Positions 49,652-60,064 of a DNA stretch of 64,000 bases are shown piece by piece. Position 1 is the stretch's first letter; each line of letters opens with the position of its first letter. The stretch comes from Streptomyces sp. F001 (GTDB taxonomy: Bacteria; Actinomycetota; Actinomycetes; Streptomycetales; Streptomycetaceae): positions 186,001 to 250,000 of the forward strand of contig NZ_QZWF01000001.1 in NCBI RefSeq assembly GCF_004187715.1, read 5' to 3'. The translations under genes were made by a program, and so were the position numbers. Below the pieces are notes generated by a model. That model searched no databases. It was not told where the DNA came from and saw only the letters and a list, made by a program, of their open reading frames with translations.

Positions 49652-50956
49652 AGTGGTACGACTTCTTCCTGTACGGATCTGCCGCCGCGCTCGTTTTCAA
49701 CCAGCTGTTCTTCCCCGACTCCGACCCGCTCGTCGGCACACTGCTCTCGTTCCTGACATACGCGGTCGGCTTCGCCGCCAGGCCGCTGGGTGCCCTGGTC
49801 TTCGGGCACTACGGCGACCGGCTCGGGCGCAAGAAGCTGCTGGTGCTGAGCCTGCTGCTGATGGGCGGGGCGACCTTCGCGATCGGGCTGCTGCCCACCC
49901 ACGCGACGATCGGCACGGCGGCGCCGGTGCTGCTCACCGTGCTGCGTCTCGTGCAGGGCTTCGCGCTCGGCGGTGAGTGGGGCGGCGCCGTGCTGCTCGT
50001 GTCGGAGCACGGGGATGCGCGACGGCGCGGCTTCTGGGCCTCGTGGCCACAGACCGGCGCGCCGGCCGGACAGCTCCTGGCGACCGGTGTGCTGTCCTGC
50101 TGACCGCTCTGCTCTCCGACAGCGCCTTCGTCAGCTGGGGCTGGCGGATTCCGTTCCTGCTCTCCGGTGTGCTGGTGATCGTCGGCCTGTGGATCCGGCT
50201 GTCCGTCGACGAGTCGCCCGTGTTCAAGCAGGCTCTGGCGCAGGCCGAGGCGCGCAAGGCGGACAGCACCGCTGCCGCCGAGAAGCTCCCGCTGGTCGCG
50301 GTGCTGCGCCACCACTGGCGTGACGTCCTGGTGGCGATGGGTGCACGGATGGCCGAGAACATCAGCTACTACGTCATCACCGCGTTCATCCTCGTCTACG
50401 CCACCACCTCCGCCGGGGTCTCCAAGCAGACGGCGCTCAACGCGGTGCTCATCGCGTCCGCCGTGCACTTCGCGGTCATCCCGCTGTGGGCGCGCTGTCG
50501 GACCGGATCGGCCGCCGTCCTGTCTATCTGCTGGGTGCGGTCGGCGTCGGCCTGTGGATGTTCCCGTTCTTCTCGCTCATCGACACCGGCGGCTTCGGCA
50601 ACCTGATCCTCGCCGTCACCGTGGGTCTGGTGATGCACGGTGCGATGTACGCGCCGCAGGCCGCGTTCTTCTCCGAGATGTTCGCGACCCGGATGCGCTA
50701 CTCCGGTGCCTCCATCGGCGCCCAGTTCGCCTCGGTCGCGGCCGGTGCGCCCGCCCCGCTGATCGCCACCGCGCTGCTGTCCAGCTACGACAGCTCGACG
50801 CCCATCTCCCTGTACGTGATCGCCGCGGCGCTCCTGACCGTCGTCGCCGTGGCGGCGGCGAAGGAGACCCGCAACCGGGACCTGGCCGACGTCGAATCCG
50901 TTGGCGGACGACGGAGTCCACCGGCCGACCGGACACCGGACGCACACCGGGTCTGA
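49570..50956 (+). CDS. MHS-type major facilitator transporter (metabolite:H+ symporter) (frame broken)
   Basis: ATG at 49570 with GAGGAAG upstream. About 462 residues, twelve helices. MHS marks: [20 protein letters not shown] in helix 1, [20 protein letters not shown] (MFS loop 2-3 motif), [33 protein letters not shown] after helix 6 and [16 protein letters not shown] in the loop 8-9. These carry dicarboxylates, shikimate, proline/betaine or similar with protons. Frame changes near 50095 and 50493 only. Its first 27 codons and leader are duplicated at 11436. Confidence 0.85.
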
Positions 50957-50966
50957 TCCAGTCGGC

Positions 50967-51003
50967 CACTGACCCCCGTACGCCCGTGCGTACGGGGTCA
51001 GTG
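50967..51003. terminator. Bidirectional terminator between convergent genes
   Basis: Long inverted repeat (50967-50983 with 50988-51003, loop CCGT) with one bulged C. It lies between the transporter stop and the end of the PucR-type gene. Confidence 0.75.
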
Positions 51004-52977
51004 GCTTTCGGGGCGACCGCCAACAGTGCAGCGAGGGCGAGCTGGATCTCCAGGGCACGGGCGGGGCTCTGCCAGTCGTCCCCCAGCAGGTGGCCGACCC
51101 GCTCCAGGCGCTGGGCGACGGTGTTGACGTGGACGTGCAGTTCGTCCTTGGTGCGGCGGGGCTCATCCCGCAGGCGAAGTACGCGTCGAGGGTGCGCACC
51201 AGCTCGGTGCCGCGGCGTTCGTCGTAGGCGACGACCTGGCCGATGGTGCGGGTCACGAAGCCCGCGATGTCCCGGTCACCGGCCAGCAGCAGTCCCAGGA
51301 AGCCGAAGTCCTCGGCGGCGGCACCGTCTCCGGCGCGGCCGAGGAGGTGCAGGGCTTCGAGGCAGCGGCGGCCCTCCTCATAGGCGGCGGGGACGGAGTC
51401 CCTGCGGGCGGCGAGGTCCTCGATCGGTGCGGACGCGCCGACCGTGACCGCCTCGTGGACGGCGGTGCCCAGGTGCCGGGCGGTGCGGCGGGCCAGGTCG
51501 GTGGCCGTGTCGCCGGGGTCGAGGGGCAGCAGCAGGACGGTGCCGCCGTCGCGTGCGGCGGCCAGTCCGTGCCGGGTGGCGGCGAGATGGGACGCGGCGG
51601 ACCACAGGCGTCGACGGGCGTCCGCCTCCTGGTCGGCGTCGGCCGCCGGGCCGTCGATGCGTGCCGCGAGCACGACATGGGTGGCGTCGAGGTCGGCATG
51701 CAGCCGCGCGGCGCGTTCCCGCAGCAGGCGCGGGTCACGGTCGCGGGCGTCGAGCAGGTCGTCGAGGAGTTCGCCGCGGACACGCTGTTCGGCCTCGGCG
51801 GCGGACCGTCGGGCGAGCAGCAGCAGCGAGGTCACCATCGCGGCCCGCTCCAGGGTGCGCAGGTCGACGGGGTCGATCCCGGGCTGTCCGCGCAGCACGA
51901 GCGCGCCGAGCAGTTCACCGCCCGCGGCGACCGCGGCGATCCAGTCGTCCTCGTGCCGTACCGCATGTCCTTCCGTACGGAAGGCCTCCAGGGCCTGCGC
52001 CGGTGCGGCGGTGGCGTCGGTGAACTCGACCGTCCCGCCGAGTACCTCGGAGACGGCGGCGGCCACGTCGTGGACTCCGCCTCCGCGCAGCACCAGCTCG
52101 GCGAGGCGGTCGTGCACGTCGGAGGCGCGTTCGATGACGGCGCTGCGGTCCCGGATGATCTCGTTGGCGTGCTCCAGGCCGGCGAGGGCCGAGCGGGTCT
52201 CGGTGAGCAGGTTGGCGGTGTCGATGGCGGCCGCGGCCAGCGCCGCGAAGGAGCCGAGCAGCGCGATCTGCGCCCGCTCGAAGACCCGGCGCGCCGGTCC
52301 GCCGCGAAGAGCACCCCGATCACATGGTGCCCGAGCATCAGGGGCACCCCGAGAATGGCCACCAGGCCCTCGTCCCGCACGCCCGCGTCGATGGTGGCGG
52401 TGTGCTGGAAGCGGTCGTCCTTGAAGTAGTCGTCGGTGACATACGGGCGGGCCGTCTGGGCGACGAGGCCGCCGAGCCCTTCGCCCATCCCGAGCCGCAG
52501 CTGCTGGAAGCGGGCCGCGACCGAGCCCTCGGTCACCCGCATGTAGGTGTCGCCCCGGGGGGTCGTTCAGGCTGAGGTAGGCGACGTCGGTGCCGAGCAG
52601 CGACCGGGCACGCTGCACGATCGCCTGGAGCACGGCGTCCAGATCGCGCAGTCCGGCCAGGTCGTGGGCGGTCTCGAAGAGCGCCGACAGCTCGGCCTCC
52701 CGGCGGCGGCGCCCCTCCAGCTCCGACCGGACGCGCAGCGCGAGCAACTTGGCGTGTTCGAGCGCCGCGAGCCGGTCGGCCGGCCGGCCCTCGGTGCGGG
52801 CGTGCAGCAGCGGCTCCTCGAAGGCGTCGGCGGACGCACCGCGGGCCAGCAGCTCCAGGAACGGCGCCTCGGCGCTGCTCTCGGGCACTGTGGTGGCGCC
52901 ACTCGCCGAGGCCGCGGAACTGTTCGGTGGCGGGTCGGCGTCGGCACGCTCGGGGAGTGCACGTGATCGCGGGACAT
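50998..52977 (-). CDS. PucR/CdaR-type regulator with GAF domain (frame broken)
   Basis: Start placed at ATG 52977 (MSRDHVHSPSVPTPTRH); the end is near 50998 inside the terminator and uncertain. About 650 residues. Order: N-terminal linker (FLELLARGASADAFEEPLLH), GAF domain (ELSALFETAHDLAGLRDLDA, AVLQAIVQRARSLLGTDVAY, EGLVAILGVPLMLGHHVIGV), a middle domain (LRTLERAAMVTSLLLLARRS) and the C-terminal PucR helix-turn-helix (GTELVRTLDAYFACGMSPRR, VNTVAQRLERVGHLLGDDW). Such proteins sense a metabolite and activate catabolic genes. It is convergent with the transporter and adjacent to hydroxybutyrate dehydrogenase, either of which may be its target. Confidence 0.8.
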
Positions 52978-53052
52978 GCTCACAGGATTCCTCATTGCCC
53001 GGGCGCCCCGTCAGCCCTGTGGAAAACTCCGGGCGCGCGGGCGCCGGATCGC

Positions 53053-53106
53053 TCAGTGCGCGGTCCAGCCGCCGTCGAGTCAGTGCGCGGTCCAGCCGCC
53101 GTCGAG
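53053..53106. repeat. 27-bp exact tandem duplication at the end of the hydroxybutyrate dehydrogenase gene
   Basis: Bases 53053-53079 are repeated exactly at 53080-53106. The unit covers the last eight codons plus stop of the dehydrogenase (LDGGWTAH*), so a second copy of the coding tail follows the real stop. Confidence 0.9.
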
Positions 53107-53916
53107 GACGAGCGAGGTCCCGGTCATGAAGGACGCCTGCGGGCTGCACAGGTAGGCGACCGCCTCGGCGACCTCCTCCGGTTCGATGAGCCGTTTGAGT
53201 GCGCTGTCCTGCAGCAGCACCTCGGACAGGACCCGGTCCTCGGGCAGGCCGTGCGCCCGGCCCTGGTCCGCGAGTTGTTTCTCGACCAGGGGGTGCGCAC
53301 ATAGGCGGGGTTCACACAGTTGGAGGTGACGCCGTGAGGTGCGCCTTCCAGGGCGCGGTCTTGGACAGCCCCTCCAGGCCGTGCTTGGCGGCCACGTAGG
53401 CCGCCTTGTAAGGCGAGGCACGCAGTCCGTGGACGGAGGAGATGTTCACGATGCGGCCCAGCCCTGCCCGTACATATGGGGCAGGGCGCCGCGGATGAGC
53501 CGGAACGGCGCCTCGAGCATCACGGTGAGCACGGTGTGGAACACGTCGGCGGGAACTCCTCGATGGGCCGGACCAGTTGCAGCCCGGCGTTGTTGACGAG
53601 GACGTCGGTGCCGCGGCCGCCTGTTCGGCGGCGTCCAGGTCGGTGAGGTCGAGGACGTGCGGTTCGACGCTGCCGCAGGCGCCCGCCTGCCTCCCGGACA
53701 GCCTCGGCGCCCTAGGCCGCGCGGCGGTGCGGCCGTGACAGAGGCGACTCCAGCCCCGTGTCGTCCCGGTCGACCGCTCTGACCTTGGCCCCGGCGGCCG
53801 CGAGCCGCAGCACACAGGCGCGGCGATGCCACCGCGGCTCCGGTGACCAGGGCCGTGCGGCCGCCGAGATCGAGCGAGGGGGCGTGGGGGCCGGGGAGGC
53901 TGTTGGGCAGGCTCAT
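53080..53916 (-). CDS. 3-hydroxybutyrate dehydrogenase, short-chain dehydrogenase family (frame broken)
   Basis: Start ATG 53916 ([20 protein letters not shown]). About 275 residues. Marks: TALVTGAA (NAD-binding Gly-rich turn), VLVNNAGLQ region in shifted frame near 53600, catalytic Ser/Tyr/Lys in [20 protein letters not shown] and [12 protein letters not shown], then [17 protein letters not shown] and [19 protein letters not shown], ending [12 protein letters not shown]. The [13 protein letters not shown] phrase is characteristic of 3-hydroxybutyrate dehydrogenases, which make acetoacetate in ketone-body and PHB turnover. Frame changes near 53310, 53350, 53460, 53560 and further upstream. 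Confidence 0.8.
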
Positions 53917-53967
53917 GGCTCGACCCTAGCAGTTCGCGCACCCCCGCCATGTGTCAAAGCCCATACT

Positions 53968-54446
53968 TCATTCGAAACTCGTGGAGTCGAACCATGTGGT
54001 TGGTCCGACAGGGCCTGCTTGATCCGCAACTGCCCGAACTCGTTGAGCTGCGGCAGGGCGTCGATGTCGAACCAGCCGACGTCCAGCGACTCGTCGTCGT
54101 TGACCCGCGCTTCGCCGCCGACGGCACGGCAGCGGAACGTGATGTCCATGTACTGGCACGTGTCGCCGTTGGTGTAGGTGACGGGCTTCAGCGCCTGCAC
54201 CAGCACCACCCGCTCGGGCACGCAGTGCACGGCAGTCTCCTCGTGGACCTCCCGCACAGCGCAGGCCGCGGGCTGCTCCCCCGGGTCCGGGATGCCGCCG
54301 ATCAGCGACCACATGCCGGTGTCGGAGCGGCGGCCCAGCAGCACTCTGCCGTCGTCGTCGAAGACGACGGCGGTGACACCGGGGAGCCACAACAGCTGAT
54401 GCCCGGCGGAAGCCCGCAGACTGCGAATGAAGTCAGGAGTAGCCAT
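53968..54446 (-). CDS. Nudix hydrolase (one frame change)
   Basis: ATG at 54446 (MATPDFIRSLRASAGHQLLW). About 160 residues. The Nudix box is complete: GGIPDPGEQPAACAVREVHE followed by ET (GxxxxxExxxxxxxREVxEET). The N-terminus LPGVTAVVFDDDGRVLLGRR and the C-terminus LPQLNEFGQLRIKQALSD are typical of the NUDT/ADP-ribose-type streptomycete proteins. One lost base near 53995 gives the family-like end TTWFDSTSFE at 53968. It hydrolyses a nucleoside diphosphate linked to an unknown moiety. Confidence 0.85.
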
Positions 54447-54512
54447 GGGCCGACCCTAACGGGAAGATCCTCCGCTCCTGGGCCGCTTACCGGGGCGTAC
54501 GGGGGCGTACGG

Positions 54513-56110
54513 CTACCCGTCACCTCCGCCGCCACGCACACCGGCGGCGACGGCCCAGCCCAGGCCGCCGCCGCGACGAGCACCAGGGCGATCTCCGGCA
54601 GGATGCCGAGCCGGGTTGCGGACGTCTGGGAGGAGCGCAGCGGTACCTCCTGGACCAGCGAGTCCGCGACGAACATCCCGCTCTTCTGGGTGATCGTCCC
54701 GTCCGGCAGGATGATCGCGCTGACGCCGCTGGTGACCGGCACCGTGACGGTGCGGCTGTGCTCGACGGCGCGATGCGCGACATGGCGAGCTGCTGGTAGG
54801 TCATCTCACTGCGGTCGAAGGTGGCGTTGTTGCTCGGCACGGAGATCAACTGCGCGCCGTCGGTGACGGTGTCGCGCACGGCCCAGTCGAAGGCCGCCTC
54901 GTAGCAGGTGGCGAGGCGACCCTGACGCCGTCCAGCGTGAAGAGGCCCGGGTCGCTGCCGCGGCTGAAGTCCTGGCGGACCATGCTGGTCCAGTTCTTGT
55001 TGATCGCGTCCAGCAGCGAGCGCAGCGGGAGGTACTCCCGAACGGCTGGATCTGCCGTTTGTCGTAGGTGAGCGGCCCCTTGTCCGGGTCCCACAGGATC
55101 TGCTCGTTGAGGAGCTTGCCGTCGCGCTCGACGACACCGCCGACCGAGATGGGCGCGCCGATCGCCTTGGCGGCGCTGTCGATGACGGCGTACGCGTCGG
55201 GGTTGGCGAAGGGGTCGATGTCGGAGGAGTTCTCCGGCCAGAGCACGAAGTCGGGCCGTGCCACCTTGCCCGCCTCGACCTCGGCGGCCAGGCGTTCGGT
55301 CTCGCGGGCGTGATAGTCGAGCACCGCCCGCCGCTGGGAGTTGAAGTCGAGCCCCGCGCGGGGCACGTTGCCCTGGATCACGGCGACGGTCGCGGTGCCG
55401 TCCTCGGCCTGGTCGCTGACCAGCGGCCGGGCGGCGAGAGCGCCCACCACCGGCACGGCCACGCCGAGCAGCGCGACGGTCGCGGCTCCCGTCGTACCGC
55501 GCCCGTGCGCCGGCCCTCCGCCACCAGGCGGACGACGTCGCACAGACCGAAACCGCACAGGACGACCGCAAAGCCGAGTACCGGTGTGCCGCCGACCGCG
55601 GCGAGCGGCAGGAAGACACCGTCCGCCTGCCGAAGGCGATCTTGCCCAGGGAAGCCCTCGAACGGCGCACGCGCGCGTGCCGCCTCACCGGCGATCCACA
55701 CCGCGGCCGCCCACACCGGCCAACCGGGCAGCCTCGACACCGCTGCGATGCCGACGCCGACCAGGGCGACGAAGACTGCCTCGATCGCGGCCAGGGCGAG
55801 CCAGGGGCCCGGGCCGACCTCCACGCCGGTCCATACCAGCAGCGGCAGCAGGAAGCCGAGTCCGAAGAGGTAGCCGAGGCCGAGCGCCGCCTTCCAGCTC
55901 CGGCCGCGCAGTACCCAGCCGAAGACGGCGAAGGCCGGCAGGGCCAGCCACCACAGGGTGCGCGGCGGGAAACTGACGTAGAGCAGCACTCCGGAGAGCG
56001 CCGCGGCGGCGGCCGGACGAGGCGGCGCAGCAGGCGCGCGCCGCGTGCCTTGGCGCGGTCCGCGGTTGTACGCCGTCCGACTCGTCCACGGAGGTTGCGG
56101 TGACGGTCAC
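54513..56110 (-). CDS. lnt: Apolipoprotein N-acyltransferase (frame broken)
   Basis: GTG at 56110 ([20 protein letters not shown]). About 530 residues. N-terminal six or so membrane helices ([51 protein letters not shown]), then a nitrilase-like periplasmic domain: [40 protein letters not shown] (catalytic Glu), [16 protein letters not shown] (Lys) and [14 protein letters not shown] (Cys), giving the Glu-Lys-Cys triad. It then reads [20 protein letters not shown]. It acylates the N-terminal cysteine of lipoproteins. Frame changes near 54570, 54770, 54920, 55035, 55515, 55640 and 56020. Confidence 0.85.
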
Positions 56111-56339
56111 TCCGGGAGTGTACGGCGGCCGACTTCGAAGCCGAGAACGCGGTGGCCCGGCCTACGACGGCCTCCTCCTGCGCCATTGCCGCATCGTTCC
56201 TGCACAACTCGGTACCAGTCATCCACAAACCGCCCATCAGCCGTTACCGTGTGCCCGGGCCCCGGGTCGTGAGACGGGACGGCTGGGGTCCGTCAGGTCG
56301 GGGGCGGCCGGGTTCGGGGGACGTGTGGGGTCCACGGGG

Positions 56340-57396
56340 ATGGCGTCTGTGGCCGGTCCGGATGCGGACGGCGGTAGACGGAACGTATCTGACGCGGTGG
56401 GCGTGGTCGTGCTGGGGGCCTGCGCCGTCTGGTCGCTGATCACGGCAGCCGTGCACGACGGCCGCCCGGAAGGCCGTGCTCCTCGCCGTACTGGCCGTCG
56501 CCGCCGGTTATGCCGCAGGACGCATCTGCGGGGCGCTCGCACCGGTCGCCGCTCCCTGCACCGGGGCACTGGCCGGACTCGGACTGACCTCACCGTTCCG
56601 CACCTCGCTCCGGGGCCACAGCCCGGCGCGCCACTCGGCAACGCGGGCGCCACCGCCGCGCTGCTGGCCCTGTCCGCCGGCGCCGCCTGCTGTGCCGCCT
56701 GGTCCACCGCCGTACCGGCGATGCGGCTGGCCCTGCGGCTGCTGGCCGCCGGGATCGCGCTGACCGCGGCCGCGCTCGGTTCGGTCATCGGCGTCGTGGC
56801 GTGTTCGGCGGTGCTGCTGTGCTCCTTCGCGGCGGGCCGGATGAACCACCGCGGCCTCGGCATCGCCGGCCTGGCCCTGGCGACGGCGCTGGTGACCGCC
56901 GGGAGCTGGGCGGTCGCCGCAAACGTGTTCCCCGAAGGACTCGCCGCATCCGTGGAGGGCCCGCTGACCCGGCACCGGGTCGAGCTGTGGCAGGACGCGC
57001 TGGCCATGGCCCGTGGGGACGTCCTGGGGGTCGGCCCAGGACGCTTCGGAAACTCAGCCCCACCGTCATCGGGTCGCCGCTGTCCGACGGCAAACCGCAT
57101 TCCGCGCCCCTTCAGCAGGCCGCCGAACAGGGAGTCGTCGGGGTGGTTCTGCTGGCCGCGGCGTTCTGCTGGGTGCTGTACACCCTGTGGCGCACCGCGC
57201 GGCCCACGCCGGTCGCCCTCACCGCCGGCGCGGCGCTGACGGCACTCGCGGCCGTCGCCGCGGTCGGCAACGCGCTGAGCTTCACCGCGGTGTCGGCCGG
57301 GGCGGGACTGCTCGCGGGCCTGGCCACAGCACGCCCGCTGGCCGAGGAGTCGCCACGCCGGGAGAGCGTCGCGCGGGGGACCGTCCGGCGCCGTGA
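56340..57396 (+). CDS. O-antigen-ligase-like polytopic membrane protein (frame broken)
   Basis: ATG at 56340 (MASVAGPDADGGRRNVSDAV) is the best start, though no strong ribosome site is seen. About 350 residues with around nine hydrophobic helices (VGVVVLGACAVWSLITAAVH, RLALRLLAAGIALTAAALGS, LATALVTAGSWAVAANVFPE). A soluble loop with family marks follows: RHRVELWQDALAMARGDVLG, VGPGRFGKLSPTV (R...W..A......P..G.G.G) and SAPLQQAAEQGVVGVVLLAA (H-x2-xL..xxExGxxG). These belong to the Wzy_C/O-antigen ligase fold. It ends RRAGDRPAP. Frame changes near 56470, 56590, 57050 and 57370. Confidence 0.7.
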
Positions 57397-57397
57397 C

Positions 57398-57930
57398 TCA
57401 GTGGGCCGGGCCGGGTGTGCCGGCCCGCAGGCGCGACTTGATGACCCGTACGGCCGCCTCCGCGTTGTCCACGGTGATCGTGAATGTATGGCCGTCCAGA
57501 GCCGCAGCACCACGCCCTCCCCGCACCGTACGACGACCGCCGTACCCTTCTCGGGGCGCCAGCGATAGCCCAGCGCCCCACTGGCGGGGGTGACGTACGG
57601 GGCGAACTCGGCGCCGACGACCTGTGACAGGGGGATGCGGCGGCGTGGCACACCGATGTGGCCGCACCGCACTTCGAGGGACTCCTTGTCGACCTTCAGC
57701 GCGACGTGCACGAACGCGAGAGTGCCGAACAGCACCAGCAGTCCGGCCGCGATGCAGCCGACGACCGCCATGACGAGCGGGGCGATGCCGTCGGTCCACG
57801 TGGAGTCGACGGCGAGCTCGATACCCAGTGCCAGGCAGGCGGCGCCGCCCAGCGCCAGCAGCCACTGGACCCGGTTGGTGGCCCGGCAGGTCCAGACGTC
57901 GGGGTGCGAGCCGTGCTCGTGGTCCCTCAT
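57398..57930 (-). CDS. Two-helix membrane protein with PH-like domain, unknown function (one frame change)
   Basis: ATG at 57930 (MRDHEHGSHPDVWTCRATNR). About 177 residues. Two helices (WLLALGGAACLALGIELAVD; LVMAVVGCIAAGLLVLFGTL) are followed by a soluble domain (EVRCGHIGVPRRRIPLSQVV, GAEFAPYVTPASGALGYRW, EKGTAVVVRCGEGVVLRLWD) and TFTITVDNAEAAVRVIKSRL with PGPAH at 57398. The layout is like the DUF3093/PH-like membrane proteins of actinobacteria. One frame change near 57495. Convergent with the ligase-like gene. Confidence 0.7.
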
Positions 57931-58034
57931 ACCTACGAGGTTACTCAGGTTTCGCTGCGCGGGAGGGTGTTGCGCAGAGTGACTGGCCGGCGGGCGGCCC
58001 GGCGGACCGAGGGATTCCGGTCAGTGACCGTGGG

Positions 58035-58817
58035 TCACCGGACGGGGCTGACCGCCGACAGGAGCCGGCCTTCCGCGTAGGCCAGGGCGGATGCGGGCAG
58101 CGGGCCCTCACGACCGCTCAGCAGCACCGTCACAGTGCCGCCGGACTCGGCCGCGGGCTCCGGCGCGACCCGATCCGGCGCAGTGCCTGAGCGGCCACGG
58201 CCCCCGCGGAACCGTGCAGAACGAGGGCCGGGGCGCCGGGGCGCTGCACGGCGGCACGGATGCGCTCGGCGACCAGCTCGTAGTGGGTGCAGCCCAGGAC
58301 GACGGTGGTGACCTCGGCCGGGGTCAGCTCGGCGGCCGCGGCGACGGCGGCGTCGATGGCGGCCTCGTCCGCGCGCTCGACCGCTTCCGCGAGTCCCCAG
58401 CACGGCACTTCGGCGACCTCCACCCCGTCGGCGAAGTCCCGGATGAGTCCGCGCTGGTAGGGGCTGCCGGTGGTGGCGGGCGTGGCCCAGATCGCGACCG
58501 GGCCTCCGCCGGCCGCGGCCGGCTTGATCGCCGGGACCGTCCCGATGACCGGCAGCGCCGGTTCGAGGCGGGCGCGCAGGGCGGTCAGGGCGTGCACGGT
58601 GGCGGTGTTGCAGCCGACGATGAGGGCGTCGGGCCGGTGCGCGGCGGCCGCCTCGGCGACGGCCAGGGCGCGCGGTGAGATCCTCCGGGGTGCGCGGTCC
58701 CCAGGGCATGCCCTCGGGGTCCAGGGAGAGCACGAGATCGGCGTCGGGGCGCAGGCGCCGTACCGCGACGGTGGCCGCCAGCAGGCCGATTCCGGAGTCC
58801 ATGAGCGCGATCTTCAC
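58035..58817 (-). CDS. Glutamate racemase-like (Asp/Glu racemase superfamily) protein (frame broken)
   Basis: GTG at 58817 (MKIALMDSGIGLLAATVAVR). About 260 residues. Both catalytic cysteine motifs of the racemase fold are present: the first as VGCNTATVHALTAL (near 58600; CNTAT) and the second VVLGCTHYELVAERI (near 58290; GCTHYE). The start DSGIGLL parallels the DSGxGGL of MurI. It ends LLSAVSPVR at 58035. It probably makes D-glutamate for the wall or racemises a related acid. As streptomycetes have a main murI elsewhere, this may be a paralogue. Two frame changes near 58180 and 58680. Confidence 0.75.
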   Translation of the reverse strand: MKIALMDSGIGLLAATVAVRRLRPDADLVLSLDPEGMPWGPRTPEDLTARPGRRRGGRRAPARRPHRRLQHRHRARPDRPARPPRTGAAGHRDGPGDQAGRGRRRPGRDLGHARHHRQPLPARTHPGLRRRGGGRRSAVLGTRGSGRARGRGRHRRRRRRGRRADPGRGHHRRPGLHPLRAGRRAHPCRRAAPRRPGPRSARFRGGRGRSGTAPDRVAPEPAAESGGTVTVLLSGREGPLPASALAYAEGRLLSAVSPVR

Positions 58818-58873
58818 CCGGCCACGATAGACGATGGGCCCCTCCGGGCCGGTCGGTGGGGCAGACTGCGCGG

Positions 58874-60045
58874 GTGAGCGCCATCGCGTGGACTGCTGCC
58901 GGATCACTCGTCGCCTGGCTGTGGCTGCTGCTCGGTCAGGGCTTCTTCTGGCGTACGGATGTCCGGCTGCCGCCCCGGACCGAACCCGCCGTGTGGCCGG
59001 ACGTCTGTGTCGTCGTACCGGCGCGCGACGAGGCGGAGGTGCTGCCCGCCAGTCTGCCGTCGCTGCTCGCGCAGGACTATCCGGGCGGGCGGAGGTCGTC
59101 CTGGTGGACGACGGCAGCACGGACGGCACCGGTGAGCTGGCCCGCGCACTGGCACAACGGCACGGCGGGCTGCCGCTGACCGTGGGCTCGCCGGGTGAGC
59201 CGCCCGCGGGCTGGACCGGCAAGCTGTGGGCGGTGCGGCACGGCATCGGCCTGGCACGCGCGCGTGGCCCCGAGTACCTGCTGCTGACGGACGCCGACAT
59301 CGCCCACGCGCCGGACAGTCTGCGGGCACTGGTCGCGGCGGCCCGCACCGGAGGCTTCGACGTCGTCTCGCAGATGGCCCGGCTGCGGTGGAGAGCCGGT
59401 GGGAACGGCTCGTGGTGCCGGCCTTCGTCTACTTCTTCGCGCAGCTGTACCCTTCCGCCGGATCGGCAGGAAGGGTGCACGGACCTCCGCAGCGGCCGGC
59501 GGCTGCGTGTTGCTGCGCACCGAGGCCGCCGAGCGGGCGCGCATTCCGGACGCCATCCGGCACGCCGTCATCGACGACGTGGCGCTTGCGCGGGCCGTCC
59601 GGGCATCGGCGGCCACCTGTGGCTGGGGCTCGCCGAACGGGTGGACAGCGTGCGCCCCTATCCGCGCCTGCACGATCTGTGGCGGATGGTCGCGCGCAGT
59701 GCCTACGCCCAGCTGAGGCACAGTCCGCTGCTGCTGGCCGGGACCGTGGCGGGACTGGCGGTGATGTATCTGGTGCCGCCCGCTGCGCTGGTCGTCGGTG
59801 CGGCCGGCGGGGGTGCGGCCGCGGCGGTGCTGGGCGGCTCGGCCTGGCTGGTGATGACGGGCACGTACGTCCCGATGCTCCGCTATTACCGCCAGCCGCT
59901 GTGGCTCGCTCCCCTGTTGCCGTTCACCGCGTTCGTGTACCTCCTCATGACGGTCGACTCCGCGGTGCAGCACTACAGGGGGCGCGGTGCGGCCTGGAAG
60001 GGCCGCACCTACGCCCGTCCCGGCGCCGTCCCCGACGAGGGATGA
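58874..60045 (+). CDS. Family 2 glycosyltransferase, HpnB-like (frame broken)
   Basis: GTG at 58874 (MSAIAWTAAGSLVAWLWLLL; N-terminal membrane helix). About 390 residues. GT-A core: VCVVVPARDEAEVLPASLPS, VVLVDDGSTDGTGELARALA, LLLTDADIAHAPDSLRALVA (DxD) and RIPDAIRHAVIDDVALARAV. A C-terminal membrane part follows (HSPLLLAGTVAGLAVMYLVP; LAPLLPFTAFVYLLMTVDSA), then YRGRGAAWKGRTY, the usual end of hopene-associated HpnB-type transferases. The hopanoid link is inferred from overall pattern; no hopanoid genes are nearby. Frame changes near 59092, 59400, 59470 and 59610. Confidence 0.75.
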
Positions 60046-60064
60046 GCGCCGGTGTCCCGCGGGC

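Noticed and set aside
50396..53302. A 968-codon minus-strand frame
   Set aside because: Only its middle (about 51200-52260) is the real PucR-type frame; the ends are antisense shadows of the transporter and dehydrogenase genes.
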